Assembly: GCF_003331055.1 (NCBI RefSeq) | Contig: NZ_PUQD01000004.1 | Location: 62,001-126,000, forward strand | Length of the DNA: 64,000 bases | Direction of reading: 5' to 3' | Source: Pseudomonas sp. AFG_SD02_1510_Pfu_092 | GTDB lineage: Bacteria > Pseudomonadota > Gammaproteobacteria > Pseudomonadales > Pseudomonadaceae | Part shown: positions 1-7,616 of the stretch, one piece after another | Layout of the letters: every line of letters begins with the position of its first letter | Position numbering within the stretch: the stretch's first letter is position 1 | Position numbers and translations under genes: made by a program | The notes under the pieces: generated by a model | What the model was told of the DNA's origin: nothing | Seen by the model: only the letters and a program-made list of their open reading frames with translations | Databases searched by the model: none

Positions 1-181
1 GGCGCGTTTCCTCAGCGGCCGCACCACGCTGATCATCGCCCACCGCCTGTCGGCGGTGAAGCAGGCCGACCGGGTGCTGGTGTTCGATGGCGGGCATGTG
101 GCCGAGGATGGCGACCACCAGCAGCTGATTGCCGAAGGTGGGTTGTATGCCAAGCTGTATGGGCACCTGCAGCAGAGCTGA
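1..181 (+). CDS. ABC transporter ATP-binding protein, C-terminal end (partial)
   Basis: The last 59 codons of a gene that begins outside the window; the frame runs from base 2 to TGA at 179-181. The protein reads through TLIIAHRLSAV, the H-loop region of an ABC ATPase (switch histidine in AHRLS), then VLVFDGGHVAEDGDHQQLIA, typical of exporter-type ATPases (MsbA or toxin/lipid exporter family) in which the nucleotide-binding domain ends the polypeptide. Substrate cannot be told from this fragment. The family call is firm; the specific gene is not. Confidence 0.85.
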   Translation, partial: ARFLSGRTTLIIAHRLSAVKQADRVLVFDGGHVAEDGDHQQLIAEGGLYAKLYGHLQQS

Positions 182-198
182 ATTTTTGGCAGCCTGTG

Positions 199-296
199 CG
201 GGCCTCTTCGCGGGTAAACCCGCTCCCACAAGGCCTCCACAGGGCTGGAGGTCTGTACGGCATCTGTGGGAGCGGGTTCACCCGCGAATAGGCCGG
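199..296. repeat. REP pair (BIME-like inverted doublet)
   Basis: Two inverted copies of the P. putida-type REP element, about 199-233 and 263-296, each with the core palindrome GCGGGT..ACCCGC followed or preceded by CTCCCACA. It lies just after the upstream stop codon and before the GGDEF/EAL gene, the usual intergenic position. Confidence 0.9.
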
Positions 297-418
297 TACA
301 GGCTGTACAAATCCCTGAGATCCTTGTCATAAAAAACCCAACCGCGGGTATGGCAAATGGCCTACGCTGTGCTTGTCTGGGTTGATCTGCGCCTTATCTG
401 CTCTGTGACAGGGACTCC

Positions 419-2875
419 ATGAAGGGAAATCGCACTCTAGAAGCGCCAAAGCTGCTCGGCATCACCTGGCCCTTCATCGCCGTCGTGGTCTTCCAGGTCG
501 CCTTGGGCAGCCTCAGCCTTTATACGCTCTCGGCCGTGCGTGCCTATGTCGCGGGCGAAAGCCTGTGGTCCAAGGCGCAGAAAGACGCCATCTACTACCT
601 CAACCTGTACAGCGAAACCCGCGACGACACCACCTACCAGCGCTATCGCCAGGCCATCACTGTGCCCCAGGGCGACCACCAGCTGCGCGAGGTGATGGAC
701 CAGCCCAGCCCCGACCTGGATGCCGCGCGCCAGGCCGTGCTGCAGGGCGGCAACCACCCCGACGATGTCGAGCGGATCATCTGGTTCTACCGCAACTTTC
801 GCAACATCAGCTACATGCAGACGGCCATCGACTACTGGGACATCGGCGACGACTACCTGGCCAAGCTGGATCTGCTGGCCGTGGAGATGCGCAGCAGCTT
901 CGCTGCCGGCCAGGTCGACGCGCGCACGGTCAGCGACTGGAAGGCGCGCATCGTCACCATCAACGAAGGCGTCACCCCGGCCGCCAAGGCGTTCAGCGAT
1001 GCCCTGGGCGAAGGCTCGCGCATGCTACTGCGGGTGCTGTTGATCACCAACCTGCTGACCGCGATGTTTCTGATTGCCATTGCCTGGCGCCGCTCCAGCA
1101 AGCTGCTGGCCCAGCGCCAGGCGTTTGCCAGCGCCCTGCAGGAAGAAAAGGAGCGCGCGCAGATCACCCTGCAGGCCATCGGCGATGCGGTGATTACCGC
1201 CGATGTGGAAGGCAGCATCGGCTACATGAACCCGGCCGCCGAGCACCTGACCCATTGGCAGGCCGGCCCGGCCCAGGGCCTGCCGCTGTCGGCGCTGTTC
1301 AGTCTGGTCGACGAGCACGCCGAAGGCGAGGGCCGTAGCCTGGTCGAACAGGTGCTCAGCGGCAGCCTCAAAGGCGGCGCCGAGCATGCCCGGCTGATCC
1401 AGCGCCTGGACGGCAGCACCGTGTCGGTCAACCTGGTCGGCTCGCCGATCGTCAATGACGGCCAGGTCAGCGGCATCGTGCTGGTGCTGCACGACATGAC
1501 CCAGGAGCGCCAGTACATTGCCAACCTGTCCTGGCAGGCCACCCATGACGCGCTGACCGGGCTGGCCAACCGCCGCGAGTTCGAGTACCGCCTGGAGCAG
1601 GCGCTCAATGGCCTGGTGCGCCAGGCCGGGCGGCATTCGCTGATGTTCCTCGACCTCGACCAGTTCAAGCTGGTCAACGACACCTGCGGGCACGCGGCCG
1701 GTGATGAATTGCTGCGGCACATCTGCGCCGTGCTGCAATCGGGTTTGCGCGAAGGCGACACCCTGGCCCGGCTGGGCGGCGACGAATTCGGTGTACTGCT
1801 GGAAAACTGCCCGCCCGACCAGGCCGAGCGCATTGCCGAACAATTGCGCCAGCTGGTGCAGAGCCTGCACTTCGTGTGGAAGGGGCGGCCGTTCGTCACC
1901 ACGGTCAGCGTCGGCCTGGTGCACATGGCCCAGGCGCCCGGCACCCTCGAGGCCTCGTTGCGCGCCGCCGACATGGCCTGCTACATGGCCAAGGAAAAAG
2001 GCCGCAACCGCGTGCAGGTGTACCACGCCGACGACAGCGAGTTGTCCATGCGCTTTGGCGAAATGGCCTGGATCCAGCGCTTGCACGTGGCCCTGGAAGA
2101 AAACCGCTTCTGCCTGTACGCCCAGGAAATCGCCCCGCTGAAAACCTTCGAAGGCCCGGGCCATATCGAGATCCTGCTGCGCCTGCACGACGAAAGCGGC
2201 CGCACCATCCTGCCCAACAGCTTCATCCCGGCGGCCGAGCGCTACGGCCTGATGACCGCGCTGGACCGCTGGGTGGTGCGCAATGTGTTTCTGGTCATTC
2301 GCCAGTGCCTGGACGAAGGGCGCGAGGGGCCGCTGTCGATTTGCGCGATCAACCTGTCGGGCTCGAGCATTGGTGACGACAAGTTCCTCGAATACCTGCA
2401 GCGCCTGTTCGTCGAATACGCCATCCCGCCGCGGATGATCTGCTTCGAAATCACCGAAACCAGCGCCATCGCCAACCTTGGCAGCGCCATCCGCTTCATC
2501 AACGAGCTGAAAGGCCTGGGCTGCCGTTTCTCGCTCGATGATTTCTGCGCCGGTATGTCGTCGTTCGCCTATCTCAAGCATCTACCCGTGGATTACCTGA
2601 AGATCGACGGGAGTTTCGTCAAGGACATGCTCGACGACCCGGTCAACCGGGCCATGGTCGAGGTCATCAACCACATCGGTCACGTCATGGGCAAACGCAC
2701 CATCGCCGAGTTCGTCGAAACACCCTTGATCGAGCAAGCCTTGCAGGAAATTGGCGTGGATTACGCCCAGGGCTATCTCATCGAACGCCCTCAGGTGTTC
2801 ACCTGTGACAGTCTGCAGCGCCAACGGATCGCCGCCCGGCCTCTGTTGCAGCGGGCACCTGGCACGTTTCGCTAG
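419..2875 (+). CDS. Membrane-anchored PAS-GGDEF-EAL cyclic-di-GMP protein
   Basis: An 818-residue c-di-GMP turnover protein at the inner membrane. One membrane segment lies at about residues 13-37 and another at about 200-222, enclosing a ~160-residue periplasmic sensor region. A PAS domain follows (about 235-365), then a GGDEF domain with intact RLGGDEFG and an upstream RxxD product-inhibition site (REGD). The EAL domain carries E-I-L instead of E-A-L but keeps the later hallmarks ITET, DDFCAG, YLKIDGSF and YAQGYLIERP. Both activities therefore look possible. The start ATG has AGGGA a few bases upstream. It is separated by 30 bases from the TenA-like gene and could be cotranscribed with it. 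Confidence 0.93.
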   Translation: MKGNRTLEAPKLLGITWPFIAVVVFQVALGSLSLYTLSAVRAYVAGESLWSKAQKDAIYYLNLYSETRDDTTYQRYRQAITVPQGDHQLREVMDQPSPDLDAARQAVLQGGNHPDDVERIIWFYRNFRNISYMQTAIDYWDIGDDYLAKLDLLAVEMRSSFAAGQVDARTVSDWKARIVTINEGVTPAAKAFSDALGEGSRMLLRVLLITNLLTAMFLIAIAWRRSSKLLAQRQAFASALQEEKERAQITLQAIGDAVITADVEGSIGYMNPAAEHLTHWQAGPAQGLPLSALFSLVDEHAEGEGRSLVEQVLSGSLKGGAEHARLIQRLDGSTVSVNLVGSPIVNDGQVSGIVLVLHDMTQERQYIANLSWQATHDALTGLANRREFEYRLEQALNGLVRQAGRHSLMFLDLDQFKLVNDTCGHAAGDELLRHICAVLQSGLREGDTLARLGGDEFGVLLENCPPDQAERIAEQLRQLVQSLHFVWKGRPFVTTVSVGLVHMAQAPGTLEASLRAADMACYMAKEKGRNRVQVYHADDSELSMRFGEMAWIQRLHVALEENRFCLYAQEIAPLKTFEGPGHIEILLRLHDESGRTILPNSFIPAAERYGLMTALDRWVVRNVFLVIRQCLDEGREGPLSICAINLSGSSIGDDKFLEYLQRLFVEYAIPPRMICFEITETSAIANLGSAIRFINELKGLGCRFSLDDFCAGMSSFAYLKHLPVDYLKIDGSFVKDMLDDPVNRAMVEVINHIGHVMGKRTIAEFVETPLIEQALQEIGVDYAQGYLIERPQVFTCDSLQRQRIAARPLLQRAPGTFR

Positions 2876-2905
2876 CTGGAAATCACAAGGATCAAGGAGC
2901 TCAAA

Positions 2906-3691
2906 GTGATTGATGCATTCGTTCGTATCGGGCCTTTGATGGACCCCGCCAGTTACCCTCAATGGGCCCAGCAACTGATTGAAGACTGCCGCGAGAGCAA
3001 GCGCCGGGTGGTCGAGCACGAGTTTTACGCGCGCCTGCGCGATGGCCAGTTGAAGCAATCGACCATTCGCCAGTACCTGATCGGTGGCTGGCCGGTGGTG
3101 GAGCAGTTCTCGCTGTACATGGCGCACAACCTGACCAAGACCCGCTATGGCCGCCATCAGGGCGAAGACATGGCGCGGCGCTGGCTGATGCGCAACATCC
3201 GCGTCGAGCTCAACCATGCCGACTACTGGGTGAACTGGTGCCAGGCGCACGGCGTGCACCTGCACGAATTGCAGGCCCAGGAAGTGCCGCCAGAGCTCAA
3301 CGGCCTTAACGACTGGTGCTGGCGGGTTTGCGCCACCGAGAACCTGGCCATTTCCATGGCAGCGACCAACTATGCCATCGAAGGCGCGACCGGCGAATGG
3401 TCGGCAGTGGTGTGTTCCACCGACACCTATGCGCTGGGTTTCCCGGAGGATCAGCGCAAGCGGGCGATGAAGTGGCTGAAGATGCATGCCCAGTATGACG
3501 ATGCGCACCCGTGGGAGGCGCTGGAGATCATCTGCACCCTGGCCGGCGAGAACCCGACCCTGGGGCTGCGCAACGAACTGCGCCGGGCGATCTGCAAGAG
3601 TTATGACTGCATGTACCTGTTCCTGGAACGGTGCATGCAGCTGGAAGGGCGCCAGCAGGGGCGTATGCGCCCGGCGTTGGCGGCGGGCTGA
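2906..3691 (+). CDS. TenA/PqqC-like (heme-oxygenase fold) protein
   Basis: A 261-residue, all-helical protein resembling the TenA/THI-4/PqqC superfamily, often annotated in Pseudomonas as a TenA-family regulator. No thiamine genes are nearby, so a role in thiamine salvage is not supported; members of this fold also include diiron oxidases, and the sequence is rich in His/Glu (VVEHEF, GRHQGED, VELNHADYW) that could bind metal. The start is GTG at 2906 because AGGAGC sits at a proper distance; an internal ATG at residue 12 would lack a good ribosome site. A REP pair follows the stop. Substrate unknown. Confidence 0.8.
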   Translation: MIDAFVRIGPLMDPASYPQWAQQLIEDCRESKRRVVEHEFYARLRDGQLKQSTIRQYLIGGWPVVEQFSLYMAHNLTKTRYGRHQGEDMARRWLMRNIRVELNHADYWVNWCQAHGVHLHELQAQEVPPELNGLNDWCWRVCATENLAISMAATNYAIEGATGEWSAVVCSTDTYALGFPEDQRKRAMKWLKMHAQYDDAHPWEALEIICTLAGENPTLGLRNELRRAICKSYDCMYLFLERCMQLEGRQQGRMRPALAAG

Positions 3692-3704
3692 GTATTCGCC
3701 TGCC

Positions 3705-3803
3705 CCGGCCTCTTCGCGGGTAAACCCGCTCCCACAGGGTGTTCACTGCCCGTGAGGGTAGCGCAGCACCTGTGGGAGCGGGTTTACCCGCGAAAGGGCC
3801 AGT
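3705..3803. repeat. REP pair
   Basis: Inverted REP doublet (about 3705-3738 and 3769-3803) between two convergent genes. Each half carries the GCGGGTAAACCCGCTCCCACAGG core. Confidence 0.9.
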
Positions 3804-3816
3804 ACAGGCAAAAGGC

Positions 3817-4557
3817 TTACTGCGCGTTGAACGCCTGCCCATTGACCCCTTTGCTGTCCGGCCCCATCAGGTACAGGTACACCGGCATGATGTCCTCGGG
3901 CAGCGGGTTGTTCTGCGGGTTCTCGCTGGGGTAGGCCTGGGCGCGCATCGCCGTGCGCGTGGCGCCCGGGTTGATGCTGTTGGAGCGCACCGGCGCAACG
4001 CCTTCCAGCTCGTCGGCGAGGGTCTGCATCAGCCCCTCGGTGGCGAATTTCGACACGCCATAAGCGCCCCAGTAGGCCCGGCCCTTGCGCCCGACGCTGC
4101 TGCTGGTGAACACCACCGAAGCGTCTTCCGACAGCTTCAGCAGCGGCAGCAGGGTGCTGGTGAGCATGAAAGTGGCATCGACGTTGATGTGCATCACGCG
4201 CATGAAGTTGTCACCCGACAGCTGCTCCAGCGGCGTGCGCGGGCCGATGATCGAGGCATTGTTCAGCAGGCCGTCGAGGCGGCCGAACTGCTCTTCGATC
4301 ATCACTGCCAGCTCGTCGTACTGGTGGGGCAGGGCGGTTTCCAGGTTGAACGGGATCACCACCGGTTGCGGGTGCCCGGCAGCCTCGATCTGGTCGTAGA
4401 CCTCGTTGAGGTTGGCTTCGGTCTTGCCCAGCAGCAGCACGGTGGCGCCCAGCGCGGCATAGGCCTTGGCGGCAGCGGCGCCGATGCCGCGGCCGGCACC
4501 GGTAACCAGGATGACCCGGCCTTGCAACAGGTCGGGGCGGGCGGTGTAGTCGAACAT
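3817..4557 (-). CDS. yciK: YciK-type short-chain dehydrogenase/reductase
   Basis: A 246-residue classical short-chain dehydrogenase. The Rossmann motif TGAGRGIGAA is at residues ~20-29, NNAS follows about 70 residues later, and the catalytic Ser...YGVSK set is present (SSSVGRKGRAYWGAYGVSK). An N-terminal extension (FDYTARPDLLQGRVILVTG) is typical of the YciK subgroup. It is downstream of mupP and ubiG on the same strand, separated by a REP pair; this yciK-mupP-ubiG grouping is common in Pseudomonas. Physiological substrate is unknown for the family. Confidence 0.9.
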   Translation of the reverse strand: MFDYTARPDLLQGRVILVTGAGRGIGAAAAKAYAALGATVLLLGKTEANLNEVYDQIEAAGHPQPVVIPFNLETALPHQYDELAVMIEEQFGRLDGLLNNASIIGPRTPLEQLSGDNFMRVMHINVDATFMLTSTLLPLLKLSEDASVVFTSSSVGRKGRAYWGAYGVSKFATEGLMQTLADELEGVAPVRSNSINPGATRTAMRAQAYPSENPQNNPLPEDIMPVYLYLMGPDSKGVNGQAFNAQ

Positions 4558-4590
4558 TGTCTATTCCCTATTTATGGCCGACACATACCC

Positions 4591-4680
4591 TTGTGGGAGC
4601 GGGCGCGCCCGCGAACACCGGCAAAGCCGGTGCCATCCACCTCAGTGCTGCTTCGCGGGCATGCCCGCTCCCACAGGGTC
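4591..4680. repeat. REP pair
   Basis: Inverted REP doublet of the GTGGGAGCGGGC..GCCCGCTCCCAC type between yciK and mupP. The interior contains a smaller GGC-rich hairpin (ACCGGCAAAGCCGGT). Confidence 0.85.
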
Positions 4681-4699
4681 GGTAGTCAGCCGTTGCAAC

Positions 4700-5377
4700 T
4701 CAACAGCCGCACAGCGCGCTGTCGATAACCTTGCGCAGTTCCAGCGGGTGGTCCACCACCACATCGGCGCCCCAGTTGTTGGGGTTGTCTTCAGGATGAA
4801 TATAGCCGTAGCGCACCGCCGCCGTGCGGGTGCCGGCGTCGCGGCCCGACTCGATGTCGCGCAGGTCGTCGCCGACGAACAGCACGCTGGCCGGGTCCAG
4901 GTTCAGCGTTTTGCAGGCCAGGATCAGCGGCTCGGGGTCGGGCTTGCTGTTCTTCACGTGGTCCGGGCAGATCAGCAGCGCCGAACGCTCGGCCAGGCCC
5001 AGTTGCTGCATGATCGGCTCGGCGAAGCGCACCGGCTTGTTGGTGACCACGCCCCACAGCAGGTTGCCCTTCTCGATATCGGCCAGAAGCTCGGCCATGC
5101 CGTCGAACAGCTTGCTGTGCACCGCGCAGTCGCGCTGGTAGCGCTCGAGGAACTCCAGGCGCAAGGCCTCGAAGCCCTCGGCTTCGGGGGCCATGGCGAA
5201 GGTGGTGGCGACCATGGCGCGCGCACCGCCCGAGATCACGCCGCGGATCAGTGCATCGTCCACTGGCGGCAGGCCGCGCTCGGCGAGCATGGCCTGGCAG
5301 ATGGCGATGAAGTCCGGCGCCGTGTCGAGCAGGGTGCCGTCCATGTCGAAGAGTACTGCTTGCAAACGCATGCTCAT
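4700..5377 (-). CDS. mupP: N-acetylmuramic acid 6-phosphate phosphatase, HAD family
   Basis: A 225-residue HAD-superfamily phosphatase. Motif [14 protein letters not shown] gives the nucleophile and acid/base aspartates near the N-terminus; VVTNKP is motif II; K in the SKPDPEP segment is motif [17 protein letters not shown] is motif IV. In Pseudomonas the ubiG-linked member, formerly called gph (phosphoglycolate phosphatase), acts as MupP in the peptidoglycan recycling shunt that feeds UDP-MurNAc. The start overlaps the ubiG stop by four bases (ATGA), so translation is probably coupled. MupP rather than Gph is assigned from the conserved ubiG-mupP-yciK context. Confidence 0.88.
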   Translation of the reverse strand: MSMRLQAVLFDMDGTLLDTAPDFIAICQAMLAERGLPPVDDALIRGVISGGARAMVATTFAMAPEAEGFEALRLEFLERYQRDCAVHSKLFDGMAELLADIEKGNLLWGVVTNKPVRFAEPIMQQLGLAERSALLICPDHVKNSKPDPEPLILACKTLNLDPASVLFVGDDLRDIESGRDAGTRTAAVRYGYIHPEDNPNNWGADVVVDHPLELRKVIDSALCGC

Positions 5378-6072
5378 TCCTCGCGCAGGGTCTGGACCAT
5401 GTAGTTGACGTCAACGTCGCTGCTCAGCTTGTAGTGCTTGGTCAGCGGGTTGTAGGTCAGGCCGATGATGTCCTTCACCTGCAGGCCGGCCACCCGGCTC
5501 CAGGCGCCCAGTTCGGACGGGCGGATGAACTTCTTGAAGTCGTGGGTGCCGCGCGGCAGCATCTTCAGGATGTACTCGGCACCGACGATGGCCAGCAGGT
5601 AGGCCTTGGGGTTGCGGTTGATGGTGGAGAAGAACACCTGGCCGCCGGGCTTGACCATGCGGTAGCAGGCGCGGATGACCGAGGACGGGTCGGGCACGTG
5701 CTCGAGCATTTCCAGGCAGGTGACCACATCGAACTGTTCAGGCATTTCCTCGGCCAGGGCTTCGGCGGTGATCTGCCGGTATTCCACCTGCACGCCGGAC
5801 TCCAGCTGGTGCAGCTGGGCCACGGCCAACGGCGCCTCGCCCATGTCGATGCCGGTGACCGTGGCGCCGCGCAGGGCCATGGCTTCGCTGAGGATGCCGC
5901 CACCGCAACCCACGTCCAGCACTTTCTTGCCGGCCAGGCTGGCGCGCTCGTCGATCCAGTTGACGCGCAGCGGGTTGATTTCGTGCAGCGGCTTGAACTC
6001 GCTTTCGCGGTCCCACCAGCGGTGGGCCAGCGCTTCGAACTTGGCGATTTCGGCGCGGTCGACGTTGCTCAT
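5374..6072 (-). CDS. ubiG: Ubiquinone biosynthesis O-methyltransferase
   Basis: A 232-residue class I SAM methyltransferase that performs both O-methylations in ubiquinone synthesis. The SAM motif [16 protein letters not shown] is around residues 52-67, GIDMG is motif II, and the UbiG signature [15 protein letters not shown] precedes it. [11 protein letters not shown] and the C-terminal [14 protein letters not shown] are also family marks. It is divergent from mtnA across a 110-base promoter region and forms the first gene of a ubiG-mupP-yciK unit. Confidence 0.97.
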   Translation of the reverse strand: MSNVDRAEIAKFEALAHRWWDRESEFKPLHEINPLRVNWIDERASLAGKKVLDVGCGGGILSEAMALRGATVTGIDMGEAPLAVAQLHQLESGVQVEYRQITAEALAEEMPEQFDVVTCLEMLEHVPDPSSVIRACYRMVKPGGQVFFSTINRNPKAYLLAIVGAEYILKMLPRGTHDFKKFIRPSELGAWSRVAGLQVKDIIGLTYNPLTKHYKLSSDVDVNYMVQTLREE

Positions 6073-6140
6073 TGAACAGTCCTCTGAAACTTCGCAAAAT
6101 TGCGCCGGAGTATACCCGAGCGCTCGGCCCCGAGGGTCGC

Positions 6141-6146
6141 TATAAT
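6141..6146 (+). promoter_or_regulatory. Candidate -10 box for mtnA
   Basis: A perfect TATAAT lies 37 bases upstream of the mtnA start in the divergent ubiG-mtnA interval. No good -35 is seen 17 bases before it, so it is offered as a sigma-70 -10 element only. Confidence 0.4.
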
Positions 6147-6182
6147 CGCCGGCTTTTGATATCCGAACGACGGGGAGAGGCG

Positions 6183-7259
6183 ATGCGCGAGCAACTTTTG
6201 GCGGCGGAGAAGGTGACCGGGATCCGCTGGCACGGCGGCGTCCTGCACCTGCTCGACCAGCGCCTGTTGCCGTCGGAAGAGCGCTGGCTGGCCTGCGACA
6301 ATGTCGCGCAGGTGGCGGCGGCGATCCGCGACATGGCCGTGCGCGGCGCCTCGGCCATCGGCATTGCCGCGGCCTATGGCCTGGCGCTGGCCCTGGAAGA
6401 GCGGCTGGCCGAGGGCGGCGACTGGGAAATGGACCTGGAAGAAGACTTCCTCACCCTGGCCGAAGCGCGCCCGACCACCGCCAACCTGTTCTGGGCGCTG
6501 AACCGCATGCGCGAGCGCCTGCAGCGTCTGCGCCCGGATGAAGATGTGCTGGCGGCGCTGCAGGCCGAAGCGGTGGCCATTCACGAAAGCGACCGCGAAG
6601 CCAACCTGACCATGGCCCAGCAGGGCATCGAACTGATTCGCCGCCACCAGGGCAACGCCCAGGCCCTGCTCACCTACGGTAATGCCGGCGCCCTGGCCAG
6701 TGGTGGCTTCGGCACCGCGCTGGGGGTGATCCGCGCCGGTTACCTGGAGGGCATGGTCGAGCGGGTGTATGCCGGCGAAACCCGCCCCTGGCTGCTGGGT
6801 TCGCGCCTGACGGCCTGGGAGCTGGCCAACGAAGGCGTGCCGGTGACGCTGTGCGCCGACTCGGCGTTGGCCCACCTGATGAAGAGCAAGGGCATCACCT
6901 GGGTGGTGGTGGGGGCGGACTGCATTGCCGCCAATGGTGACATGGCCAGCAAGATCGGCACCTACCAGTTGGCGGTCAGCGCCATGCACCATGGTGTGCG
7001 CTTCATGGTGGTGGCGCCGAGCACCAGCATCGACCTGAACCTGGCCACCGGCGAGGACATTCCGCTGGAAGAGCGCGCTGCCGACGAGCTGCTGGACATC
7101 GCCGGTACCCGGGTGGCGGCGGATGTCGAGGTGTTCAACCCGGTGTTCGATGTGACCCCGGCTGACCTAATCGACGTGATCGTGACCGAGCGCGGCATTG
7201 TCGAACGGCCGGATACCGCCAAGTTGGCGCAATTGATGTGCCGCAAGCGGCTGCATTGA
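6183..7259 (+). CDS. mtnA: S-methyl-5-thioribose-1-phosphate isomerase
   Basis: A 358-residue protein of the methionine salvage pathway that isomerises methylthioribose-1-phosphate to the ribulose form. Family motifs seen are [36 protein letters not shown] and [18 protein letters not shown] (which contains the catalytic aspartate). One departure: the family's THCNxG motif with the proposed catalytic cysteine reads T-Y-G-N-A-G here (residues ~164-169), so glycine replaces cysteine. The frame is open further upstream to 6072, but ATG 6183 has GGGGAGAGG just before it and gives the family's N-terminus. Expressed separately, next to gyrA as in other pseudomonads. Confidence 0.93.
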   Translation: MREQLLAAEKVTGIRWHGGVLHLLDQRLLPSEERWLACDNVAQVAAAIRDMAVRGASAIGIAAAYGLALALEERLAEGGDWEMDLEEDFLTLAEARPTTANLFWALNRMRERLQRLRPDEDVLAALQAEAVAIHESDREANLTMAQQGIELIRRHQGNAQALLTYGNAGALASGGFGTALGVIRAGYLEGMVERVYAGETRPWLLGSRLTAWELANEGVPVTLCADSALAHLMKSKGITWVVVGADCIAANGDMASKIGTYQLAVSAMHHGVRFMVVAPSTSIDLNLATGEDIPLEERAADELLDIAGTRVAADVEVFNPVFDVTPADLIDVIVTERGIVERPDTAKLAQLMCRKRLH

Positions 7260-7616
7260 TATTTTTGCTGTCTGTGCCGGCCTCTTCGCGGGCGCGCCCG
7301 CTCCCACAGGGATAGCGCAAGGTCTGATGGCGCTGGTGTCTCTGTGGGAGCGGGCAAGCCCGCGAAGAGACCAGTGGAAATTCCAGGTTTCAAACCCGCC
7401 TGAGACCACCTGCCACATCTCCCCACCGCCCATGCCTTTGTGATAACATCCGGCAGTTTCCAGGACCGCCCATCATGGCGGCCTTCATTGCGCAGATCCA
7501 TGGCACAACTCATTGATTTGTCGTAAGTCGTCGCACCCTATGCGCTGCGGCGGCGAGCTTCGTTCGGCCCTTGATGGAGCTGCGAAGTTTCACCAGAAAA
7601 AGGAATCAGGCTTCTC
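7260..7616. other. Intergenic region upstream of gyrA
   Basis: 357 bases between mtnA and gyrA. The first third is a REP doublet. The remainder must hold the gyrA promoter and leader, but I see no convincing -35/-10 pair, riboswitch or small gene. AAAAAGGA upstream of the gyrA ATG is the ribosome binding site. Confidence 0.6.
7277..7372. repeat. REP pair
   Basis: Inverted REP doublet (about 7277-7310 and 7341-7372) directly after mtnA, with cores GCGGGCGCGCCCGC and GCGGGCAAGCCCGC flanked by CTCCCACA/TGTGGGAG. Confidence 0.9.

Noticed and set aside
2140..2200. EAL domain judged inactive because the motif is E-I-L
   Set aside because: The metal-binding glutamate is kept and all later catalytic motifs are present; changes at the second position are tolerated in active enzymes.
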